Assembly: GCA_023417775.1 (NCBI GenBank)
Contig: JAEZEJ010000070.1
Coordinates: 1 to 21,021 of the forward strand
Reading direction: 5' to 3'
DNA from: Actinomycetes bacterium
Lineage (GTDB): Bacteria > Actinomycetota > Actinomycetes > Propionibacteriales > Nocardioidaceae
Length of the DNA: 21,021 bases
The notes beneath the pieces are model-generated. The model was not told the DNA's origin, ran no database searches, and saw only the letters and a list, made by a program, of their open reading frames with translations. This document shows, one piece after another, positions 1-7,393 of this stretch. Position numbers and translations under genes: made by a program. How positions within the stretch are numbered: the stretch's first letter is position 1; each line of letters opens with the position of its first letter.

Positions 1-2
1 GC

Positions 3-53
3 CACCGCCCCTTCGTGCTGTCCGTGCGGACCAGCGACGTCACACGACGGTAG
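3..53 (+). CDS. Possible 3' end of an upstream gene (partial)
   Basis: A reading frame open from the window edge ends at TAG 51-53 and gives the 16-residue tail HRPFVLSVRTSDVTRR. Of its 16 codons, 14 end in G or C, as in the genes downstream, and a strong hairpin follows at 100-118. The tail is too short to assign to a family. A transcription regulator would fit the missing control gene of this island, but nothing in the tail shows that. The other two forward frames are also open for short stretches, so this is only a plausible gene end. Confidence 0.3.
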   Translation, partial: HRPFVLSVRTSDVTRR

Positions 54-99
54 CGCCGCCGTCACCTGATGGCGAGATCCTGGCAGCCCCGGGGGCTGA

Positions 100-118
100 C
101 CCGCCTCGCCGAGGCGGG
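100..118 (+). terminator. Strong GC hairpin, probable terminator of the upstream gene
   Basis: CCCGCCTC (100-107) and GAGGCGGG (111-118) form a perfect 8-bp stem around a GCC loop. No T-run follows, which is common for actinobacterial intrinsic terminators. It lies between the possible gene end at 53 and the promoter at 139, so it would insulate the island from upstream transcription. Confidence 0.5.
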
Positions 119-138
119 AAGCGGACACCTGTGGACCG

Positions 139-166
139 TTGACAGATACGCGATGCTGTGTAGCAT
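139..166 (+). promoter_or_regulatory. Sigma70-like promoter for the ABC importer operon
   Basis: TTGACA (139-144) is a consensus -35 box. TAGCAT (161-166) is a reasonable -10 at 16-bp spacing; GCATAT (163-168) at 18 bp is an alternative. The segment is A/T-rich relative to its surroundings. Transcription would start near 173, giving a leader of about 110 nt before the lipoprotein gene at 286. Confidence 0.6.
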
Positions 167-185
167 ATACCGCATCCACTATGCG
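153..185 (+). promoter_or_regulatory. Phased ATGC/GCAT inverted elements over the promoter, candidate operators
   Basis: ATGCT (153-157) and AGCAT (162-166) form an inverted repeat with a 4-nt centre that covers the -10 box. CGCAT (171-175) and ATGCG (181-185) form a second inverted repeat with a 5-nt centre over the likely start site. The four half-sites start at 153, 162, 171 and 181, close to one helical turn apart. This placement suits a repressor, but no regulator gene is visible in the window and the family cannot be named. Confidence 0.4.
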
Positions 186-210
186 ATCGTGATCATTGGT
201 CGTGGCTGGA

Positions 211-248
211 ATCTCGGGCAGGACTGTGGGGCAACGGCCCCGCGAGAT
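211..248 (+). promoter_or_regulatory. Structured 5' leader element
   Basis: ATCTCG (211-216) pairs perfectly with CGAGAT (243-248). Inside it, GGGGC (228-232) pairs with GCCCC (237-241) around an AACG loop. The result is a nested two-stem structure with an internal bulge (217-227) in the leader of the importer operon. It does not match a riboswitch class I recognise, so this is a candidate cis-acting RNA only. Confidence 0.35.
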
Positions 249-285
249 GAACCGTCAGTTGGACTCACGAAGAGGATGAGGGCGT

Positions 286-1965
286 ATGCGTCGAAGCATG
301 AAGGCCGTCGGTATCGGAGTTGCGTTAGCTCTGTTCGCCGGATGCGGTGGCACTGACGGCGGAGGAGAGTCCGATGCCGAGCGGGTCGACGGCGGCGAGG
401 TCTCCATCGCCCTGCCGACCACCGAGTCGTTCGACATGAACTCGCTCGATCCCAATGTCGGCGGCAACAAGATCTACGCCCACACGATCAGCATGACGAT
501 GTTCGATCAGCTCGTCTCCCAGGAACCCGACAGCGGCGAGATCATGCCGTGGATCGCCGAATCGTGGGAGGTGAGCGATGACGGCCTGGAGTACACCTTC
601 CATCTGCGCGATGACGTGACCTTCTGGGACGGCGAGCCGCTCACCGCCGACGATGTCACCTTCACCTTCGAACGGGTGGTGGACCCCCAGTACATGCCGG
701 AGAGCGCCTTCGCGGCCGCGAGCATGTCGGCCTTCGAGTCCGCCGAGGCGGTCGACGACCAGACGGTCGTGGTCCGGCTCAAGCAGCCCCAGGCCGCCTT
801 CCTGGCCAATCTCGCCCGCAACTTCCTGTCGATCGTGCCGAAGCACTACATCGAGGAGGTCGGAGACGAGGGATTCGCCGAGGAGCCGATGGGGAGCGGG
901 CCCTTCACCTTCGTGGAGTGGCAGCGCGACAAGCACCTCACCGTCGAGCGCAATCCCGACTACACCTGGGGCCCGCCCTTCACCGAGACGGCAGGTTCGG
1001 CTCCCTCGGTCGAGCGCCTCACCTTCACCTACGTCCCCGAGGACTCGACGCGGACCGCGGCCCTGCAGTCGGGCCAGGTGAACGCCATCATGGGCGTCCC
1101 GCCGCTGTCGCAGGAGAGCTTCGAGAGCAACGACCAGTTCGAGGTCGTCGAGATCCAGAAGAACGGCCAGCCGGGCGGTCTGACCTTCGACACCTCATCT
1201 CCCGGTCCGGCCGGCGAGGTCGAGGTCCGCCAGGCCATCTCCCTGGCGATCGACCGGGAGGCCCTCAACTCGGCCGTCTACGACGGCAAGCACCAGCCCG
1301 CCTACTCGCTGCTGGAGGAGAGCATGGGCGACTGGGTCAACGACGACGCCCGATTCCCGGAGTTCGACCCGGAGGCGGCCGCCGAACTGCTGGACGAGGC
1401 CGGTTGGCAGGAGGGCCCCGGCGGCATCCGGTCCAAGGACGGCGTGGAGCTCAGCCTGGATGCGACGACCTCCACTCAGATGCAGCGGACCATGACGCTG
1501 ATCCAGTCCCAGCTGAAGGATATCGGGATCGAGCTCAATGTCGACGTGGTCTCACCGGCCGAGGCGAGCGCGGTCATCCAGGGCGAGGGTAACTACGAGC
1601 TGGCCTGGGGCAACCCGATCGGTTGGACCAATGGCATGCCCGACCTGCTCTATTCGCTCTACCATTCGCGGTTCATCCCGCCGAACGGCACCAGCAACGA
1701 GACCCGCACGAATATCCCCGAGGTGGACAGCCTGCTCGAGTCGGCCGTGCAGTCCCTCGACGACGACCAGCGGCGTGAGGACTTCGACCAGGTGCAGTCC
1801 ATCGTGGGCGACTACGTCTCCTATCTGCCGCTCCTGTCGTTCAACGCGAACATCGCCGTCGCATCGGGAGTCCACGGGATCATGCCGGAGCGTCGCGGTA
1901 CCTATGTCTACTTCCACGACGTCTGGGTGAGCGAGAACCTCCAGAAGAGCTGGCCAGGCAACTGA
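286..1965 (+). CDS. ABC importer substrate-binding lipoprotein (SBP_bac_5, DppA/OppA type)
   Basis: This is the extracellular solute receptor of a peptide/nickel-type ABC importer, 559 aa. An N-terminal signal ends in the lipobox LFAGC with the lipidated cysteine at residue 20. A Gly/Asp/Glu-rich linker follows. The family signature is clear: MPWIAESW at 87-94, then a typical LRDDVTFWDG..LTADDV block around 107-124 and VRQAISLAIDRE in the middle. Length fits the family. AGAGGA at 271-276 is a ribosome-binding site 9 nt before the ATG. It is first in the operon, 48 nt ahead of the permeases. Family members bind peptides, but also nickel, opines, oligosaccharides and sugar acids. The downstream enzymes suggest a small organic solute rather than peptides, which is inference. 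Confidence 0.93.
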   Translation: MRRSMKAVGIGVALALFAGCGGTDGGGESDAERVDGGEVSIALPTTESFDMNSLDPNVGGNKIYAHTISMTMFDQLVSQEPDSGEIMPWIAESWEVSDDGLEYTFHLRDDVTFWDGEPLTADDVTFTFERVVDPQYMPESAFAAASMSAFESAEAVDDQTVVVRLKQPQAAFLANLARNFLSIVPKHYIEEVGDEGFAEEPMGSGPFTFVEWQRDKHLTVERNPDYTWGPPFTETAGSAPSVERLTFTYVPEDSTRTAALQSGQVNAIMGVPPLSQESFESNDQFEVVEIQKNGQPGGLTFDTSSPGPAGEVEVRQAISLAIDREALNSAVYDGKHQPAYSLLEESMGDWVNDDARFPEFDPEAAAELLDEAGWQEGPGGIRSKDGVELSLDATTSTQMQRTMTLIQSQLKDIGIELNVDVVSPAEASAVIQGEGNYELAWGNPIGWTNGMPDLLYSLYHSRFIPPNGTSNETRTNIPEVDSLLESAVQSLDDDQRREDFDQVQSIVGDYVSYLPLLSFNANIAVASGVHGIMPERRGTYVYFHDVWVSENLQKSWPGN

Positions 1966-2013
1966 GCCGCCGGCTGCCCTGACGTCCCCTCCACCGCGAG
2001 CGATAGGGAATCC

Positions 2014-2952
2014 ATGCCTCTCATGCGCTTCTTCGGTGCCCGCCTCGTGTCGGTCATCCCCGTGATGCTCGGCGTCTCCCTGCTCACCTTCGGGCTGCTG
2101 TACCTGATGCCCGGCGACCCGGTGCTGCTGCTGGTCAGCGGCGTCGAGGGCGACGTGGCCTCCGAGCAGATCCAGCAGGTCCGTGAGGAGTTCGGCCTCA
2201 ACGACCCGCTGCCGATGCAGTATGTGAGCTTCGTCGGAGCCGCGCTGACCGGAGACCTGGGACGCTCCATCCACCAGGGACGCGAGGTGACGGGTCTCAT
2301 CCTGGAGGCTCTGCCGAACACCCTGGAGCTGACGGGGATGGCGCTGCTCATCGCGGCCGTGGTGGGGATCGGCACCGGCGTCATCGCCAGCCTCTTCCAC
2401 GGCCGCTGGCCGGACCGGATGAGCATGTTCGGCTCGCTGCTGTGGTTGTCCATGCCGGAGTTCTGGATGGCGATCGTCGCGATCATGGTGTTCGCCAGCT
2501 GGCTCGGGTGGTTCCCGGTCTTCGGGGCCGGCGGCATCGAGTTCCTGATCCTGCCGGCGACGATCCTCGGATTGCGCTCGGCCGCCGCCATCGCGCGGCT
2601 GACCCGGTCGAGCATGCTCGAGGTCACGCACGCGCAGTACATCATGACCGCGCGGGCCCGCGGCATCGGCGAGCCGACGATCCTCTGGGTGCATGCGCTG
2701 CGCAATGCGATCATCCCGATCGTCACGCTGCTCGGTCTCCAGCTGGGCTATCTGCTGGGCAGCACGGTCGTCGTCGAGGTGGTCTTCTCCAGACCCGGTG
2801 TCGGATCCCTGTTGATCGATGCGGTGCTGGACAAGGACGTCCCCGTCATCCGGGGCACGGTCCTCTTCCTCGCCGTCATCTACGTCGTGGTCAATCTGAT
2901 CGTCGACGCCGCCTATGGACTGCTGGATCCGAGGATCAGGGAGGCAGCATGA
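2014..2952 (+). CDS. ABC importer permease, DppB/OppB type
   Basis: First membrane subunit of the importer, 312 aa, the normal family length. About six hydrophobic segments are visible, near residues 11-31, 101-121, 139-163, 177-195, 233-253 and 281-304. The N-terminal LMPGDPV motif (31-37) is typical of the DppB branch. The cytoplasmic EAA loop, which docks on the ATPases, is at 209-235 (YIMTARARGIGE through NAIIP), and PGVG lies at 261-264. The start is ATG 2014 with AGGGA at 2005-2009. The stop codon overlaps the start of the second permease (ATGA), so the two are probably translationally coupled. Confidence 0.93.
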   Translation: MPLMRFFGARLVSVIPVMLGVSLLTFGLLYLMPGDPVLLLVSGVEGDVASEQIQQVREEFGLNDPLPMQYVSFVGAALTGDLGRSIHQGREVTGLILEALPNTLELTGMALLIAAVVGIGTGVIASLFHGRWPDRMSMFGSLLWLSMPEFWMAIVAIMVFASWLGWFPVFGAGGIEFLILPATILGLRSAAAIARLTRSSMLEVTHAQYIMTARARGIGEPTILWVHALRNAIIPIVTLLGLQLGYLLGSTVVVEVVFSRPGVGSLLIDAVLDKDVPVIRGTVLFLAVIYVVVNLIVDAAYGLLDPRIREAA

Positions 2953-3920
2953 GTACCTCCGGTGAGCGGACGCTGTCCGAGCAGTCCGAGGCCGCGGCGG
3001 TCGCCGGCGGCGACGCGGTGGAGCCCACGGTGGTCGCCCGCGGTGCGCGGGAACGACGCCGGGACATCTGGCGCCAGGTGAAGAGATTCTTCGCCGATCC
3101 CATGGCCTTCGTCGCGGGCCTGGTCATCCTCCTGCTGGTGGTCGCGGCCGCTCTGGGGCCCTGGATCGCTCCCTACGATCCCGCCGCGACCGATGCGGCG
3201 GCGAGTCTCCAGGGGCCGTCGGGTGCGCACTGGCTCGGCACCGACCAGCTGGGACGGGACATCTTCAGCCGCATCCTCTCCGGGGCGCGTCTGACCCTGT
3301 TCGTGTCGGTGGGCGCCGTGGGCCTCGCCGTGCTCGTCGGCTGCACCGTCGGTCTGGTCGCCGGATTCGTCCGCAGCTGGTCCGATGCGGTGCTGATGAG
3401 ATTGATGGACATCCTGCTGGCCTTCCCGGGCTTGATCCTCGCGATCGTGATGGCGGCGCTGCTGGGGCCGGGGATCGCCACGGTGATCATCGCCGTCGGA
3501 GTCTCGGGCACGCCGACCTTCGCCCGTGTGACGCGCGCCGCGACGATGCGCGCCGCCGTCGAGGAGTATGTGCTGGCCGCCCGTGCGGTGGGATGCAGCC
3601 GCACACGCCTGCTGCTGCGCCACATCACCCCCAACATCCTCGGGCCCGTGGTCGTCCTGGCGACGCTCTATCTCGCCTATGCCGTCCTGACGGCCGCCGC
3701 GTTGAGCTTCCTGGGGGTCGGGGTCAAGCCTCCGGCAGCCGAGTGGGGGGCGATGGTCAACGAGGGCCGCGACCTGCTGGCCGTCGGCTGGTGGGTGAGC
3801 CTCTTCCCCGGCGTGGCCATCGTGCTGTTCGTCCTCGCCGTCAACATCCTCGGTGACCGCCTCCGCGACGTCCTCGACGTCGCCTCCGGGGCCGATGAAG
3901 TACAAGGAGTCGAGAAATGA
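2949..3920 (+). CDS. ABC importer permease, DppC/OppC type
   Basis: Second membrane subunit, 323 aa. A longer open frame begins at 2442, but that part lies over the DppB-type gene in another frame. The true start is the ATG at 2949, which overlaps the preceding stop as ATGA. The N-terminus is a 48-residue cytoplasmic, charged extension before the first membrane segment (about 52-75). The family hallmark GTDQLGRDIFSRIL is at 97-110, the EAA loop at 187-213 (EYVLAARAVGCSRT..PNILGP), and LSFLGVGVKPP..EWG at 252-267. It forms the channel with the DppB-type partner. It overlaps the first ATPase gene by 4 nt. Confidence 0.93.
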   Translation: MSTSGERTLSEQSEAAAVAGGDAVEPTVVARGARERRRDIWRQVKRFFADPMAFVAGLVILLLVVAAALGPWIAPYDPAATDAAASLQGPSGAHWLGTDQLGRDIFSRILSGARLTLFVSVGAVGLAVLVGCTVGLVAGFVRSWSDAVLMRLMDILLAFPGLILAIVMAALLGPGIATVIIAVGVSGTPTFARVTRAATMRAAVEEYVLAARAVGCSRTRLLLRHITPNILGPVVVLATLYLAYAVLTAAALSFLGVGVKPPAAEWGAMVNEGRDLLAVGWWVSLFPGVAIVLFVLAVNILGDRLRDVLDVASGADEVQGVEK

Positions 3921-4981
3921 CGAGCACGATCAGCACGCCACCGGTCCAGGAGGACAACGAGTTCCTCCTCTCCGTCCAGGACCTGCAGGCCGAATTCCGG
4001 ATCGGCGGCAACCGATGGGTCCCGGTCACGCATGACGTGTCGCTGTCGGTGCGCCGCGGCGAGGTGCTGGGGGTGGTCGGAGAGTCCGGATCGGGCAAGA
4101 GCGTCAGCATGGCATCGGTTCTCGGGCTGATGCCATACCAGGGAGGGCGCGTGGCCCACGGCCGGGCGCTCTTCGACGGCCGGGACCTGCTGACCCTCAA
4201 GGAACGGGAACTGCGGCAGATCCGGGGAAGCAAGATCGGGGTGATCTTCCAGGATCCGATGACCTCGCTCAATCCGGTCCGGTCCATACAGCGGCAGATG
4301 GTCGAGACCCTCCGCGCCCATACCTCCCTCAGCACGGCTGAGGCCAAGGAGCGAGCGCTGGAGCTGTTGCGCCTCGTCCGCATCCCCGACGCCGCCCGTC
4401 GTCTGCGCGCGTACCCCCATGAGCTCTCCGGCGGCATGCGGCAACGCGTCATGATCGCCATCGCGCTGTCCTGCGAGCCCGAGCTCATCATCGCCGACGA
4501 GCCGACGACAGCGCTCGATGTCACGGTGCAGGCCGATGTGCTCGCCCTCCTGCGCCAGCGCACCCGGGAGCGCGGTGTCTCGGTGGTGATCATCAGCCAC
4601 GACGTGGGGGTCATCGCCTCCCTGGCCGATCGGATCGCGGTGATGTACGCCGGCCGCGTGGTGGAGTCGGGCCCCGCCCGAGAGGTGCTCGGCCACCCTC
4701 AGCACCCGTACACGCTCGGTCTGCTCGAGTCGATCCCGGGTGTCAAGGGACCGCGGACCGAGCGGCTTCCGTCGATTCCGGGGCTGCCACCGCGTCCCGG
4801 CGGTGACGAGGCGGGCTGTCCGTTCCGGAGCCGGTGCCGGTTCGCCGTCTCGCATTGCGCGACCGAGCGACCGGCTCTGGCGTACGTCGCCGGGGAGCCT
4901 GAGCACCAGGCGGCCTGCCACTTCGCGATCTCCGAGGACGGGCGGGCCGTGCAGCGAGAGGACGTGGTGGGCGATGAGTGA
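3917..4981 (+). CDS. ABC importer ATPase, DppD/OppD type
   Basis: One of the two nucleotide-binding subunits that power uptake, 354 aa. Walker A is GESGSGKS (55-62), the Q-loop FQDPMTSLNP (111-120), the signature LSGGMRQR (170-177), Walker B LIIADEP (190-196), and the switch histidine is H228. The C-terminal oligopeptide-transporter domain carries four cysteines (C301, C307, C314, C334). In DppD/OppD proteins this arrangement has been linked to an iron-sulphur cluster. AAGGAG at 3904-3909 precedes the ATG by 7 nt. The start overlaps the permease stop (ATGA), and the end overlaps the next ATPase gene by 8 nt. All catalytic motifs look intact. Confidence 0.94.
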   Translation: MTSTISTPPVQEDNEFLLSVQDLQAEFRIGGNRWVPVTHDVSLSVRRGEVLGVVGESGSGKSVSMASVLGLMPYQGGRVAHGRALFDGRDLLTLKERELRQIRGSKIGVIFQDPMTSLNPVRSIQRQMVETLRAHTSLSTAEAKERALELLRLVRIPDAARRLRAYPHELSGGMRQRVMIAIALSCEPELIIADEPTTALDVTVQADVLALLRQRTRERGVSVVIISHDVGVIASLADRIAVMYAGRVVESGPAREVLGHPQHPYTLGLLESIPGVKGPRTERLPSIPGLPPRPGGDEAGCPFRSRCRFAVSHCATERPALAYVAGEPEHQAACHFAISEDGRAVQREDVVGDE

Positions 4982-6062
4982 GTATCCGGGTCAGGCGCCG
5001 GCGGTCGCGGAGCACTGGACGGAGGGGTCCCTCCTGCCGTCGCCGTTGCTCAGCTGCCACGATCTCGAGAAGCGATACGGTCGCGGCGCGCAGGCGGTTC
5101 AGGCCGTCGCAGGAGTGTCGCTGGGCGTCATGGAGGGGGAGACCCTCGGCTTGGTGGGCGAGTCGGGCTGCGGCAAGAGCACCCTCGCTCGGACGCTGTT
5201 GCGCCTGGAGTCTCCGACCGCCGGCACCATCCGGTTCGCGGGGGACGATCTCACCGGCCTGAAGGGCCGGCGGCTCCGCACCGCGCGCCGGGACTTCCAG
5301 ATCATCCTGCAGGACCCCTATACGAGTCTCAATCCGCGCATGACCGTCTCGCAGACGGTCCTCGAGCCGCTGATCGTGCACGGGATCGGCGATCGGGCGG
5401 GCCGCCGCGCTCAGGTCGCCGAGCTCCTGGAGCGCGTCGGGCTCAATCCCGCCTTCGGCAAGCGCTTCCCGCATGAGCTGTCGGGTGGGCAGCGCCAGCG
5501 AGTCGGGATCGCGCGGGCACTCGCGCTCAAGCCGCGGTTCATCGTCTGCGACGAGGCGGTCTCCGCGCTCGACGTCAGTATCCAGGCGCAGGTGCTCAAT
5601 CTGCTGGCGGATCTGCGCGACAGCATGGGGCTGACCTATCTCTTCGTCTCCCACAATCTCGGCGTGGTGCGGCATATCGCCGATCGGGTGGCGGTCATGT
5701 ATCTGGGCAAGATCGTCGAGGTGGCCCGGAGCGAGGAGTTCTTCGAGGCTCCCCGGCATCCGTACTCGCAGCTGCTCTTGTCGGCGGTGCTGGAGCCCGA
5801 TCCCGATATCGAGCCGCCGGAGTCCGAGTTCGGAGGAGAGGCGCCGAGTCCCTCATCGCCCCCGTCGGGCTGCCGCTTCCGTACGCGCTGTCCCTTCGCG
5901 AGGGACCTGTGCGCCGCGGAGGAGCCGGAGCTGCGCTCCATCGGCGGGTCGCGAGCCGTGGCCTGCCACTTCTGGGACGAGATCGCCGCGGGGCGAGCCG
6001 AACCGACGGGCCGTCGAATCGTCGACGGCCCCCAACGAGAGAACGGAGTCGACCGTGGATGA
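4974..6062 (+). CDS. ABC importer ATPase, DppF/OppF type
   Basis: Second nucleotide-binding subunit, 362 aa from the ATG at 4974. An upstream in-frame extension to 4740 lies inside the preceding gene and is not needed: the protein aligns from MSEYPGQ onward, and GAGAGGA at 4956-4962 can serve as ribosome-binding site. Walker A is GESGCGKST (62-70), the Q-loop ILQDPYTSLNP (111-121), the signature LSGGQRQR (169-176), Walker B ends in CDE (192-194), and the switch histidine is H227. Like its partner it has four C-terminal cysteines (C300, C306, C313, C331). Its end overlaps the Ccr-like gene by 8 nt, so that enzyme is made from the transporter mRNA. Confidence 0.94.
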   Translation: MSEYPGQAPAVAEHWTEGSLLPSPLLSCHDLEKRYGRGAQAVQAVAGVSLGVMEGETLGLVGESGCGKSTLARTLLRLESPTAGTIRFAGDDLTGLKGRRLRTARRDFQIILQDPYTSLNPRMTVSQTVLEPLIVHGIGDRAGRRAQVAELLERVGLNPAFGKRFPHELSGGQRQRVGIARALALKPRFIVCDEAVSALDVSIQAQVLNLLADLRDSMGLTYLFVSHNLGVVRHIADRVAVMYLGKIVEVARSEEFFEAPRHPYSQLLLSAVLEPDPDIEPPESEFGGEAPSPSSPPSGCRFRTRCPFARDLCAAEEPELRSIGGSRAVACHFWDEIAAGRAEPTGRRIVDGPQRENGVDRG

Positions 6063-7323
6063 CGTGCTGCGTCGAGAGGTGAGCACCTTCGAGGGTGCCG
6101 TGCCCCTGGGAACCCTGCCGCCGGTGGGTCAGGTCCCCGACACGATGACCGCCCTCGTCGTGCGCCAGGACCGCTTCGGCTCGCCGACCTCGGCCTTCGT
6201 GGTGGAGGAGGACGTCCCGGTGCCGAGGATCGGTCCGGGCGAGGTGCTGATCGCCGTGATGGCGGCGGGCGTCAACTACAACAATGTCTGGGCCGCCCGC
6301 GGCTACCCCGTCGATGTGATCGCCCTGCGCCAGCGTGCCGGTGAACCCGAGGACTTCCACATCGGCGGCTCCGACGCCTCCGGCATCGTCTACGCCGTCG
6401 GCGAAGGAGTCGACGACATCGCGGTCGGCAGCGAGGTCATCATCCACCCGGGCTACTGGGATGCCGACGATCCGTGGATCGCCGCCGGCAAGGATCCGAT
6501 GATCGCCCCGTCCGCGCGGATCTGGGGCTACGACACCAATTACGGCTCCTTCGCCCAGTTCGCCCGGGTCCAGGCCCACCAGGTGCTGCCCAAGGCCGAG
6601 CATCTCTCCTGGGCCGAGGCGGCCGCACCGACCCTCGTCGGCACGACCGCCTATCGGATGCTGCACGGATGGGCGGGCAATGAGATCGCCCAGGACGATG
6701 TCGTGCTGGTGTGGGGCGGCTCGGGAGGCCTCGGCACCCAGGCGATCCAGCTCGCCCGGTTGGCGGGTGCGCGTCCGGTGGCGGTCGTCTCCGATGACGA
6801 GCGCGGCGCCTACGCGGTCGAGCGCGGTGCCATCGGCTTCATCAACCGCAGCGACTACGACCACTGGGGGATCCCTCCGCGTGTCGACGATGCCGAGGGG
6901 CAGGCGGTCTGGCTGAAGTCGGCCCGGGCCTTCGGCAAGCGGATCTGGGAGATCGTGGGCGAGCGCAAGGATCCGGCCATCGTCTTCGAGCATCCGGGAG
7001 CCGCGACGGTGCCGACGAGCGTCATGGTGTGCGAGCCCGGCGGGATGGTCGTGATCTGCGCCGGCACCGCGGGCTTCGACGCGATGGTCGACCTGCGCTA
7101 CCACTGGACGCGGCAGAAGCGCTTCCAAGGCAGCCACGGCACGAATGACCAGCAGGCGATCGCCTACAACGAGCTGGTCCGCGCCGGGCGGATCGATCCG
7201 TGCCTCGGGCGGACCGTCGCCTTCGACGAACTGCCGCGGGTGCACGAGCAGATGGGGCGTGGCGAGGACGTCTTCGGCAATGCGGTCGCCCTCGTCGGGG
7301 CCCGCGACACCACGACGACCTAG
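6055..7323 (+). CDS. Crotonyl-CoA carboxylase/reductase-like enoyl-CoA reductase
   Basis: A 422-aa zinc-independent MDR protein of the Ccr family, which reduces 2-enoyl-CoAs with NADPH, in true Ccr with capture of CO2. Family marks are MAAGVNYNNVWA (69-80), IGGSDASGIV (103-112), RIWGYDTNYGSFAQF (155-169), the NADPH loop GGSGGLGT (221-228), FEHPG (321-325) and FQGSH (357-361). Of the residues described as the CO2 pocket (Asn, Phe, Glu, His), the Asn and His (H361) positions are kept. Phe-Glu appears here as Tyr159-Asp160, so carboxylation is uncertain. The GTG start at 6055 has CGGAG at 6044-6048, and the family-typical N-terminus supports it. Co-transcription with the importer suggests it handles an acyl-CoA made from the imported solute. 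Confidence 0.88.
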   Translation: MDDVLRREVSTFEGAVPLGTLPPVGQVPDTMTALVVRQDRFGSPTSAFVVEEDVPVPRIGPGEVLIAVMAAGVNYNNVWAARGYPVDVIALRQRAGEPEDFHIGGSDASGIVYAVGEGVDDIAVGSEVIIHPGYWDADDPWIAAGKDPMIAPSARIWGYDTNYGSFAQFARVQAHQVLPKAEHLSWAEAAAPTLVGTTAYRMLHGWAGNEIAQDDVVLVWGGSGGLGTQAIQLARLAGARPVAVVSDDERGAYAVERGAIGFINRSDYDHWGIPPRVDDAEGQAVWLKSARAFGKRIWEIVGERKDPAIVFEHPGAATVPTSVMVCEPGGMVVICAGTAGFDAMVDLRYHWTRQKRFQGSHGTNDQQAIAYNELVRAGRIDPCLGRTVAFDELPRVHEQMGRGEDVFGNAVALVGARDTTTT

Positions 7324-7339
7324 GCCCTTCCACCCGTGA

Positions 7340-7368
7340 TTGACGCAGATCACACCAGCATCTAGTAT
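7340..7368 (+). promoter_or_regulatory. Sigma70-like promoter for the SDR and sugar-acid unit
   Basis: TTGACG (7340-7345) and TAGTAT (7363-7368) are separated by an optimal 17 bp. They sit in the only A/T-rich gap between the Ccr-like gene and the SDR gene. The start site would fall near 7375, about 20 nt before the SDR ATG. Confidence 0.7.
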
Positions 7369-7382
7369 ACGGAATATCGTAT
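7367..7382 (+). promoter_or_regulatory. Palindromic operator overlapping the -10 box and start site
   Basis: ATACG (7367-7371) and CGTAT (7378-7382) are an inverted repeat around GAATAT, 16 bp in all. It begins inside the -10 box and ends just before the GGAGG ribosome-binding site (7383-7387). This position is classic for a repressor. GntR- or IclR-type regulators bind sites of this size and composition, but the sequence does not decide which. Confidence 0.5.
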
Positions 7383-7393
7383 GGAGGTTCGAA

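Noticed and set aside
69..356. Open frame of 95 codons over the promoter and leader
   Set aside because: It covers the terminator hairpin, promoter and leader, has non-coding-like composition and overlaps the lipoprotein start in another frame.
2442..2948. N-terminal 169-residue extension of the second permease frame
   Set aside because: It lies antiparallel in frame over the first permease and is Arg/Gly-rich shadow sequence; the ATGA-coupled start at 2949 is right.
4740..4973. 78-residue extension of the second ATPase
   Set aside because: It overlaps the conserved C-terminal domain of the first ATPase and matches no ABC domain.
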